A stretch of 64,000 nt of DNA from NCBI GenBank assembly GCA_964030475.1, contig CAXIPT010000004.1, positions 3,739,598-3,803,597 on the forward strand. The letters run 5' to 3'. Positions 34,680 to 45,844 of the stretch are shown piece by piece. Source of the stretch: Tethya wilhelma (Eukaryota; Porifera; Demospongiae; Tethyida; Tethyidae). Under the pieces are notes generated by a model. The model did not search any database. It had not been told where the DNA came from and worked only from the letters and a program-made list of their open reading frames with translations. The translations under genes and the position numbers were made by a program. Within the stretch, counting starts at the first letter, position 1. Each line of letters starts with the position of its first letter.

Positions 34680-35960
34680 GTATAATAATAATAATTATAA
34701 TATATTATGTATAGGACGCATAAATGCGAATGACGCAGGATACGTATATACATTGTAGCGAATAAAGAGATCAACGTTTGTGATATACGTGCCTGCAAGC
34801 AAATAAAATTATGATTGCACCCTCATACCACAACATTCACTGCACATAATATATCCCGTCATGTACTGCGCCGCACCAACAAAAACACCAAACAACACAT
34901 TACCAACACATCAATAACAAACACACTACATACCTCAACCTCAACATTGTACTCGAGATGGATGAGAATAATAGAATCGATATATTTTTGTGTCGATGCG
35001 TAGAATTTGAGATTATCGAAAATGAAAATGAAACATGAAGAATTGGTTTGAACGGGTGTACAATAATTGTATACGATTCGAATTTGGATGTTTTGGTTGA
35101 ATGAGATGGATGATATACATAAATGTTGTAGTATTCGAATAGTACCATTGTACTGGTTTAACTTTGATCGAAGAATATATAGTCTGTTTGCTTTAAATTT
35201 TGCGTGGACATACCACAGTATTAGATAGTTGTTTGAGAAACCTTAATGGGTAGAAATAACACATAATATTATGGTATTATCAGATATGTGAATAAAAAGG
35301 AAGAGCAAAATTAATAGATGTTCTGCAAGAGTTAATTACTATAGAGAAGTCCTGTCAGAGTAGAGCTGCACTATATATCTAATTTAGTGAAATTTGAACT
35401 AACTGAACAATCCTTCAAGCATGTTCAGGACTAGGATAGTAAAACTCAAAGAGCTCACATGTACAGTATTGACATGCACTTGTGTATAGTAGTACTATAC
35501 ATAACCATTACAGTACACTTTTGAAAAGCAAAACATGTTATACAATGAGGCAAGTCAGAGGGTGTTATTATAAAAATATATATTTTACTTGAAACAGAAC
35601 ACATTGCTAAACCTGGTATTAAAACTTTATGTATACCTGCAAGTCCAACACAGTTGTCCTTTTCAGGCTAGCTGCCTCAGCCTGTCTGGTGGTGTCATGG
35701 CTTGAGAAGAATTCAGCCAGTTGTTATATAGTCCGTCTGACAGTCACAGTAACTTGTTGAGTACTGACTAGCTCAGTCGGACTCACTCACTACTGAAGAG
35801 CCTGGATAAGTTGGCATATTGACTTCTTCACTGGTAGCTAAACAATAGTTCAGCTGACTTGTAGCACTGTAAATGTCACTTTTAGAATGTTCCCTGGCTC
35901 TAACACTGCTGTGAAACTTTCAGGAGTCTGAGTGAGTGCAAGCAAGACAGAGAATTTTAA
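34680..35960. other. Intergenic stretch upstream of LIN7, no gene seen
   Basis: AT-rich. ORFs at 34,815-35,003 and 34,900-35,148 overlap each other on opposite strands and have no motif. A single copy resembling the minisatellite core (ACTGAAGAGCCTGG) is at 35,792. Confidence 0.35.
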
Positions 35961-35963
35961 TTA

Positions 35964-36048
35964 CCGCGCAATCCAATCCCGCGCGCGGGATTGGAGTGCG
36001 CGGCAAAACACGTCATAGTTCTGAATTGCGCATGCGTACGCGTGCGCA
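35964..36048 (+). promoter_or_regulatory. Probable LIN7 promoter: CCAAT/CG palindrome and NRF1-like sites
   Basis: A 40-bp near-palindrome (35,964-36,003) has a perfect 22-bp core at 35,973-35,994, in which two CCAAT boxes face each other across GCGCGC. Next comes ACGTCA (a CRE-like half site, about 36,010) and TGCGCATGCGTACGCGTGCG (from 36,027), two overlapping inverted NRF1-like sites. No TATA box is obvious. The cluster ends about 235 bp before the LIN7 ATG. CCAAT, CRE and NRF1 motifs are typical of animal housekeeping promoters. The role here is inferred from position. Confidence 0.5.
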
Positions 36049-36281
36049 AGAATATGAGCTTCATTGTTGCACACATTTACACAATTGAACAGCTCAAAAC
36101 TGCAATTAGAAACACAGCAGTTTCCTTTGCATCAAAATGACATTTGTTTCTACGTAGCTATAAAATTCCCGCCATCCCGGAAGTCAATCGGCTAGCTAGT
36201 CACACCCACATTACCACGCCTTTTCCTGTATCAACAAACACATTCCTGAGGTCACTGAAAGTGAGTGAACGTGAAAGAAGA

Positions 36282-38502
36282 ATGGCCACACAAACAGCAT
36301 CCAGAGCGCCAGTCCTGACTCTAGATCGAGGTAAAACAAAGTAGATAACTTTAGTCTTCAAGTTGATCTGTAGACTGTAGCTATGGTTCAAAGCTAGCTT
36401 TTACTTTTGTGCTTATAAACTGTTAAATTCTTGTTTGCTTTAATATGTGGGTGTGTCACATCACTGTTGTGTGTAGTTTGTGATTTTTACGGTTTTGTCC
36501 CTTTTCCTTAGATATCAAGAGAATAATGGAACTGTTGACAGTCTTACAAGACAGTGAGTTGAATGAATAGGTTGTACATTCAGAGTTGTGCTTGTGGTGG
36601 GCACTTATTAGAATAGAAATTAATAAGGATACTCACAAACAAATAATATTTTGATATGTACATGTACAGAGGATGATGTATCACTACCCAAAGATCAAAT
36701 GGCCCAATTGAAAGAGGTCCTGGATTCTCAATTCTTTCATTCAGTCAAAGAAGTAAGCTATTCGTGGATTGAGTGATTCCCAGAGAATTTTACCTTTCTC
36801 ATTCTTTTATGTTTTCTCACACATGCAACCACTCACTCCAGGTGTATGAACATGTCTATAAAACCGTGGATGCTGGTGGTAGTGTTGACAACAGAGCTAC
36901 TGCCACTGCTAAAGCAACTGTGGCTGCCTTTGCTGCCAGTGAGGGACAGGGACATCCTAGAGTGGTAGAGTTTGAGAAGGTAGGTTGGTAGGGAGTACAG
37001 GTTTTACCACCATACAGCATTGCTGTGCATTAGAGTCACGAGGGATGGAATTCATACATAGGATCCCCCTGCTACCTTGAACCCATCATGCCCATCCTAT
37101 CCCTAGCCTACTTACACTTATCTCCTGTACCACCTTCTGGTAGACTAGACATTAGAGTACAGCTATAGCTTATCTCTTGTTATTTCTATCCCTGTTTGCG
37201 ACAGAATGGTCTCTAAAACCCTCTTAGTTTAGCACTCTTCATGCCCTATACTTCAAACTTTCTCTGTTTCCCCTCACACATGTGCTACAGTCTCCTGAAG
37301 GGTTTGGCTTCAATGTCATGGGTGGAAATGAGCAACACTGTCCCATCTACATCTCACGAATCATACCAGGAGGATATGCTGACAGGTATTATACTATACC
37401 ATTACTCTATCAGTAGCTTCAATCACTCAAAGCTCAAAGTTTTGTTTCACAGAAAGTTTGTGAAATGCCTGCGTTTTGTGGTCATTTTTCCCAGGCTCAA
37501 ATAACCACTGGATGTTTTTTAAGAGTACTCTAGAGTAGTTACTTATATTCACAGAGCTGACCTTAGAATCAGATTACTGTTTATTGGGTGATTTTGTGTG
37601 CTACTGAGAATTTTCCCCATCTCTCTTTGTATTTGTGTGTGTTCCATCATCTACAGACATGGTGGCTTGAGGAGAGGGGATCAGTTGCTATCAGTCAATG
37701 GAGAAGTAAGTTGGATAATGGAAGCACATTTTGTATGGATATTTTGACAAAAGCTAACAACATTCTTTCTCTCTATAAACAGACCCTAGAAGGAGCTAAT
37801 CACGAGAAAGCCATTGATCTGTTGAAAGGAGCTACAGGTAAAATGGAACAACTTTTGGTATCAGTTCAGCTTATGACCAGTAGTGATTGCAATAACTCTC
37901 AAAGAGATAGAGCATTTTTTAACATGGAAAAGTATTGTATTGTTTCCCCTGCCAAATTTAGAGTGTGTGACTGAAGAGCCTGGTTGAGTGATACTTGCTC
38001 CCCCAGATTCTCTATTTAAGTGTCCTGAGTTTGAAAAAAAAAAAATCATCTTTAAAGTTTATACTGTATAGCGGGAAAGTTTCACAGTGCCAAACTTTCG
38101 CGGATGTTTGTAGTCAATATTTTTGTAGTTTAACTTTTGCCAATGAGCTGTGCAAGCCCATGCATATATACAATACGGAGAATTTTGAAGATAGAAACTT
38201 CACAGATGGATCGTGATCCACGAACACCGCGAGAGTTAATACCGCAAAACTTTCCCGCTATACGGTAATCAGTTTTGTACAACAAACAGTCTTGTCTGGT
38301 ACCTTGACCCAGCTATCTTGTCAATACTGTTTACCGTATCTGTTCACGCCTGCCATCAGTATTGCCCATTGTCTTGCCCATCTTTGTAGGTGTGGTTCGT
38401 CTTGTTGTGAAGTACTCTCCTAAGATCCTGGAGGAGATGGAGTTCAGGTTTGAACACACCAAGTCATTCCGTCGTGGCGGTAGGCAGTCCGGACGACACT
38501 AA
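36282..38502 (+). CDS. LIN7: LIN-7 (Veli/MALS) polarity scaffold, L27 + PDZ
   Basis: Eight exons join to 207 aa: 36282-36330, 36512-36553, 36670-36752, 36842-36979, 37291-37385, 37657-37705, 37783-37837 and 38390-38502. All have GT-AG borders and the summed length is a multiple of three. Residues about 17-75 form the L27 domain ([23 protein letters not shown]), which pairs with CASK/LIN-2-type MAGUKs. The segment [15 protein letters not shown] is diagnostic of LIN-7. Residues 105-187 are the PDZ domain with carboxylate loop [27 protein letters not shown] and GDQLLSVNG. Length equals vertebrate LIN7 (about 200 aa). LIN-7 recruits membrane proteins to junctions and synapses in the LIN-2/LIN-7/LIN-10 complex. 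The ATG at 36,282 begins the first exon, with upstream CCAAT/NRF1-like motifs. Intron 7 contains a MITE. Identification is firm. Confidence 0.96.
38062..38267. mobile_element. Family-M MITE in LIN7 intron 7
   Basis: Ends TACTGTATAGCGGGAAAGTT and its near reverse complement ACTTTCCCGCTATACGGTA, bounded by TA. The interior is CGAA-rich, like the copies at 12,194 and 59,739. Confidence 0.8.
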
Positions 38503-38948
38503 CAAGTTGCCCCCATCATTATGAATTAAATTGATTGCTACGACAACAGTATAAAATGCCTCATTTTCTTTTTAATACATGACATTATACATAGCAGTTC
38601 TGTAGATCTACTGTACCATAGATGGTTAATTTTTTATCAATAGTTTTCCAATCTGTAATTCTGTATGCAGTTACCATAATTATTTTACTTTGTGCATACA
38701 ATCTGCTCTATACTTTATGCTAGCTGGCATGCTTTATATGCCTATGTCTCTTGAGTGGTATATAGTCAATGAGCTAGACTCGACCTGAAAGGTCAAAACC
38801 TTGACATACGGGCGTGGCTGGGGAGAGGTAGGTTAAGCAAGTTATATTGACGACCGTTACCAATCTTAAGAGGTAATTAGCTTATCGTGTCATTCCACAA
38901 CAAAATTTGTCTTCGTCCTTGTGCCTTCCCGCTCAGTCTATCTCTATC

Positions 38949-40377
38949 ATGTATGCTTTAAAGGCTCGCGACAAGCTCCACAAGAGAGAGAAAGAGGAAT
39001 GGAAAGAGAGAGAACGTGAGTCGCACCAAAGAGCCAGGGAGTCAGACGCCCACCACCGCCAACCAGCCAGAAAAACACCTTCCACTGCTAAGAGAGATGC
39101 AAAGGTGAGAAGCAAAACAACTTGTGTTTGACTAAGATGACATTGTTGGAGAAGTAGCTATGTTACTTGTTAAAAGAAGTTATGCCTATCTTGTAGTTGT
39201 AGGGGGAAATGTCCTCAAACTATGATTTTGTTTACGCCCACAAAGCCTTTGAAGGTTGACCCAACCAGCTGTAAACCATGACAACTAATTTGTACTAGCT
39301 GAGCTGTTTGGCAGCAGTTTTATATATTGCTCTGTACATTGTGTATTCGTACCTATATACACTAAGTCAGTGGCACTTGGAGTAGCAGATTTATTTGTAT
39401 GCTCCTGGAAAAGTCAGTTGATTGCTGAACACGCACTGTTTTGTGATGCTGACATCACTTTCAAAATAATTACTATTCTGTTATCCACTGTTTGACAAAT
39501 ATGCCTTCTTTGTTTGTGAATGTTAGGAAGCTGAGACATACTGAGCATTCCCTAAAGCCTACTCTATAGTAGTACATATGTAGCTTGTACAACTATTACT
39601 GGTACACAAGAAGAACATGCGTAGGGACATGAAAGTGTTGTAGCTAGACACAAGAGTGAACAGGTGTGTAGCAAACCTTGTCCCCTGAGATTAGTGGGGT
39701 GTTTTTCTCATGTTTCATGAATGAAATTGAATTGTATGGTAATTCCTATACAATTTAGGATTCGATTAGCAGTCCAAAGTTATAGTATAAGATGTGCTTG
39801 TGTAGTGAGTACTAGTTGTGTGTGTGTGTGTGTGTGAGAGCATGCTTCCTACTATTGCATGTGAGAAAAATACTCTCACACACACTCACACATGCACGGC
39901 AATTTTGCTCATACATTTATAGCCATAATTGTCCTTTGCTCTCTATCAGTCATATCATGGCTCATTGCTCAAATAGACATCACACCATCTAGTGCTAAGG
40001 TGCTTACAAGTGTCACACAAACACAACCATTGTGACTCTAGACAGTCAAAATCCTGCTCCTGTGGAGATGTAATATAGCTCCCTAACTGCCAGGGCATCT
40101 TAGTAGCTCTTATTGTTTGAGCAGACGCTAAAATATACCTAACTATTTGCTCTTAACACATGTGCATTCCAAATCAGCATTAGCATACAGTGGGACTCTT
40201 GAAATCACTGACATGTGATGCAAACCATCATACATGTATGGTATGCTGTTCACTTTGATGTGCTGAATGCAGCATTATTGAGTAGCATTTTATTGTACTG
40301 TGGGAGTTTGAATGGAGCAATCAAAACTGTAGGACTGAATACCAGATCAGATGTCAATGCCTAATACAGTACGCATG

Positions 40378-40408
<31 letters not shown>

Positions 40409-41173
40409 TATAGGTACATTCTCGGTTGAAATGAAGCCTAGTTGGAAATCAGACATTGGGAAAGCAGTCAAACACCAACTGTCAAGAGTCAATGTCAAGG
40501 TACTTGATTGAAGTCAATTCTAGTCCATCAGAGGGTGGTAGCTAGTGTGTTGTTGATATTGATTAAGGTCTATTTACATTCACTTGAGCCCCGTAAGTAG
40601 CTCACAATACATAACATATGACAAAATGGACTGGTAAAGGGTGGTTTGACTAGACACTGACACAATCTATCACCGTATTGAATGATATTCAAATCGATTA
40701 GTATAGAATCAAGTTATTGTGAGAAAATGAAGGCTTAAGTGAATATGAATACACTTTATTAGTTCCAAAGTTTACACCATCCACAGTCTCAATAGTGCCA
40801 TCTCTCTTCCTCCAGGACCCCTCTGGCCCTCAGCTCCCAGTGGTTCTACTAGTCAATATGGAGGGAGTGAAAGTACTATCCAACGATGGCAGGGTGTGTA
40901 CTCTTTACATTGTAGTTCATTCGTGTGGTTGATACTAAACTGAAGGTGCTCTTTGTACTGCATGACCATGATGGTGTAGTATTTTTTGCTTGGTATAAGT
41001 TTACTGTACATTTGTATGTAAATGCAGTTATACAAGAAAGGTTTCCCATCTATGTATACCAACACTGTTTCAAGCATAGCAGGTTGTATCAGGATAAGAC
41101 TTACCCATTGTGATACGTATGAAATGTATGAGAGCTTTCTAAGGATAGACACACACTCATGAATACAGTGACA

Positions 41174-41232
<59 letters not shown>

Positions 41233-44200
41233 TCTAGGATCTCATCATGGCTCATGCTCTCAAGCGTATCTTGTTCTGCACTGTGGACACTAAGAAGTGT
41301 CTCATAGCTCTCGTGGCTAGGAACCCTGACTCTGGATCTGATGGAGTCTATAGCCACGTCTTTGTCACCAGCAAGAAAGAACAGGTACAGTCAGATTTGT
41401 ACAATTAGTAGTAGCCTTATTGTTCCCAGTCTCTCTCTCCATGAATATTATGCATTATATTTGCCAACTTAGTACATGTACAAAAAAGACTGTGGTTTTG
41501 TGACTGAAATGCAATTTATGTCATTTGCGAGCTCAGCAAAAGTAGATTTGTGATATACAATACAGTTTTTTATCTGATATCGTCTGCAAATATTATTCAA
41601 CACAATCGTACAATGCATACCGAAAGCATTGGAAATGTATTCTTAAAGGACACAATAATTATTATCAAACAAACAATCAGTATATTTGTTACATACATAC
41701 AGTAATTATTTACAAGTTATGCTTGCAGCCATGCATTATTAATTCCTATGTACAATGACAATTGATATATCTATCACAGAGGGTAAAAACAAGACACTAT
41801 ATCTGAATACTCTGTGGATCCATCGTTACTTGTTCTGCGTTGTTTGTATTATGTGTATTTTCTTGTGTTGTTATGGTGCTGAAGGCTTTCTTAACATTAA
41901 ATTTTAAGCAGCGCCCATATACCAATGGCAATCAGTACAGCTGCTGTCATAGTGTTCATTCGGTTAGTCACTTGCATGCTTTTGGCAACTCCAGTTTTTA
42001 CCTCAGTTACAAAGTGTTCACAATTATATCCCACAAGGGAATATGGTCTACCAAATAGGTTTTGAGCACGTTGGATGGCTTCATAAGGTGGATATTTGCA
42101 CTCATAGTCAAGAACAGTAATGTTGGCAGGATCCAAATAATCTGCAAATTCTCTAACAACTCCTTTGTCTCTATCATTGTGAATAACTGTGACACCAGCA
42201 TCTTTCACTTGACCTGTTTGCCAATTTATCAAAATGGCTGGTTCCACATATTCTACCAGCATATGATGAAAATAGTTATGTTTATGTTTTTGTCGGGGTA
42301 CCACAATGTGATCACCTGGTTTGAGTTCACTTAGAGCAGTAATCTTCCTTTCAAACATGACTGCCTCCATCTTCGTGAAGCACGTACTTCATGAGCTGCA
42401 ATAAACTGGACAGTATTGACAAGAATAAACTTCAACTTGTTAGCTAAAATCTGAACTTTACAAAACTTTTGTTCTTGTTTTTCTAAACTGGAATTCTAAG
42501 CTGATTTTTGCCTTTTTTAGAATATTCCCTTACACAGCAAGCTGATTAGGCAGTATCCTGGCTTATGATATGTTATACATTGTACCTTTTTGCAATACTT
42601 GCACATTCACTGAAAGTGTGTGTAATAGTACTCATTATGATGGTCTTCACACACACAATTGTAGTTGTATGACCCTTAAGTGGGGGGCACTCGATGCATG
42701 GTCGAGTGCCACATACTTAAAGAATCATTGACCCCCTGTGACTCCTACTGTAGCTACTCTATTGTCACCTCCACCCAGCCAGTAACTGACAATTAGCTTA
42801 TAAAAGCTTTGGTTGCTAGGCAATGACGCAAACACACACACACACACACACACACCACTATGACACGGACAATATACAGGCCAGTGAGCTAAATGACCTA
42901 CTGTATTGAGCAATTTGGGTTGTACATGATCGTGATTTACCCTTTCTATTTGCTGGTAAACCCTACGTTTCTCAGCTGAGTCAGCATTTGAGATCGAGCA
43001 TGCAAGACTGGCCAGCATCTGTCATTCCAGCCTCTTAGAAGTCTCCTGAGACAAAAAAAACTACTGTAGCTATTTCTTCTCTCCATGGAAAAATAGATAT
43101 AAATTTCTACAATATTACTCTACAGCTTCACAAAAAAAAACAAAAAAACTCACGCGTAGGCAGACTAGAATTACGTTATATTGTGATATTTTTCACCCAT
43201 TCAATTATTATTTCCTTGACTCTTGTGAGATTAGCGACCAGGCTTCCCTTTCCTTTAGTGTAAGAGTGGAGCCTGGGAACGAGGCTACCAATACCACCCC
43301 TTTGCAAAATAGTGTGTGTTGCAAAGTGTCTGCAAAAATTATTCAACACAAAATTTAACGTATTTTATACAGTAATTTTGTGTACACATAAAGCATTAGA
43401 TATACATGTTCTTGAACAAAAAGATTCAATGATATACAAACAATAATTATGTATCATCCACAATTAATTGATGCACAAGCTTATATTATATTATAATATA
43501 CTGCCAAGGAAAAACAAGACACTATATATATATGTATACTCTGTGGATCCATTGTCACTTGTAAACTGTAATAATTATGTGTAGTTTCCTTGCAGCGTTG
43601 TAAAGTTATGGTTTCCTTGACATTTTCAATAACACCCATATACCGGCACCAATGGGTACGGCTGCTTTCCATTTTTTGTATCAATTACAAATTGTTCAGA
43701 ATTGGTATTTTGGCATGTACCTATTTTGTTTCGAGCACATTGGACAGCAAAATCACGTGCAATCACGCCCTCATAGTCAACAACGGTAATGTTGTCAATG
43801 GATGTCACCCATGAATCCAGTGATTCTTCAACAACTATTTTGTCACTTCGATTGTTGTGGATAACTCTGACTTCAGCATCTTTCATTTCCAAATGCCCTG
43901 TTTGTGAATTACATCTGAAACAACTGCATGGTTCCATTATTGTCACCAACATGTGTTCAAAGTAGTTTCCATTTGGGTAGTATACCTTAATATGATCACC
44001 TAGTGTGAGTTCACGTAGAGTAGTAATTTTCCTTTCATGCACAACTGCCTGCATCTTGGTGAACACTTTGTGAGCTACAATAAACTGGCAAGTACAAGCT
44101 ACTCAATTGTTAGCTAAACTCTTAAAGGAACATATTCTCTTGTTTCTATAAACTAGAATGTTGAGCAGATTTCTGAATCAATTGTAACTTCTTTCACACA

Positions 44201-45708
44201 CCCAGTTCTCCAGCTCAGTGCGAATCTGATTCTTTTACCTTTACTGTGTCATTATAATTATAGTAGACAGGAAGTTATTTGGAATAACAGCTGATCACAT
44301 GGTTACTATTACACGAGTAGTAACAAATGCGCAGTACACGGAGCAAGTATGCAAACATGTACAATTTTGGACCAAAAGAATCACAAAACGTCAGAATTTC
44401 TATTTTTAGTTGACTCTAATTATAGTGACAGTTCCTTTAAATTTGGTGCTGAGGTAGTTTGACTAATAAATGTATATTACATTGTGCAATACCTGCACAG
44501 GTTACTGAAAGTTTACGTAATAGTACTCACTCATACATACACACACACACACTGCAAATTTGATTGAATCACACAATGCCAGAATTATTATAAGTGTTTG
44601 ACTCAAGATAAGGAAAATGCCCCTTCACCCCCCCCCTTAAATGCAACCCTAGGAATGGCACAGATGGTCCATTAGCTCAGTACAAATATTCACACAAATA
44701 ACTCTGCAAAAACTAAGTGTTGTGCACTGAAAGGCTTCTCAAGCTACTATTTGGTTCATTCTCTTTCTAACAAGCCTAAAAACATGGCATAAAACCATCG
44801 CTAAAATACCAAACTAAAATATGCCAAACCTCCAATTTTCTCTATCTTCCATTAATTCCTACACTCATGCGTAATTTATAGTTACTTAGCAATTCTAATT
44901 GACTACCCTTACCACACAGACAAGTGTGCATTATTTGGAAGCCATATACCGTACAGCCGGAAATATTGACAGGGATTTTAATTTGACGGTTGACGGTCAA
45001 ATCCAAATCGTCAAATTTAAATCCGCCAATATTTTGGGGGCCGTATATGAATGTATTATGTACACGTGCAAATTGTCAATATGTTTATTTTACGTTCTGT
45101 GGAGCAAACCGTCAAATTTTTTTACCGTCAATATTTCTGGCTATACGGTAGGCTCGATCGCGGGCTCGATATAGAACAGGTGCAATCAACGTCATCAAAA
45201 CTGGAAGTAGTTTGAAGTGATACTGAAACTAGTTATACAGAAGTAAATGACAGCTGCTTATTTCTCTGTATTGCTCTGTACATTTTGCCATACAGAAGTG
45301 ACTCATTTTACGTACTTGCACCCACTCTATAGGCTGCATGGAGAAATTTTCTGGTTGTGCTAGTCGATCGATCGAGCTCTGCTTTTTCAATGACCAGCAA
45401 GCGAATACTTCCTTAGATTGTAAATCTTGAGTTTTATAATAACTTACAGCAAGGCAAGTTAATATTTATATTAATTTTATGATCTATTCAAATGAGAACA
45501 AACAAGAAAAGAAAGAAAAAAACACTGCAAATATAATGAATGACTAAATCGTGAAAAGAAAGCAAACGAGATGGAATGCATGGCTGTGAGAAGTGTGATG
45601 GGGGCACTCATGCATGGTCGAGTGTCCCCCACTTACAGGCATGCATGAAACTACTCCGTTTGCCACTGACCTCCTGTGACCCCTAGCTACTCTATTGTCA
45701 CCTCCACC

Positions 45709-45769
<61 letters not shown>

Positions 45770-45770
45770 N

Positions 45771-45844
<74 letters not shown>

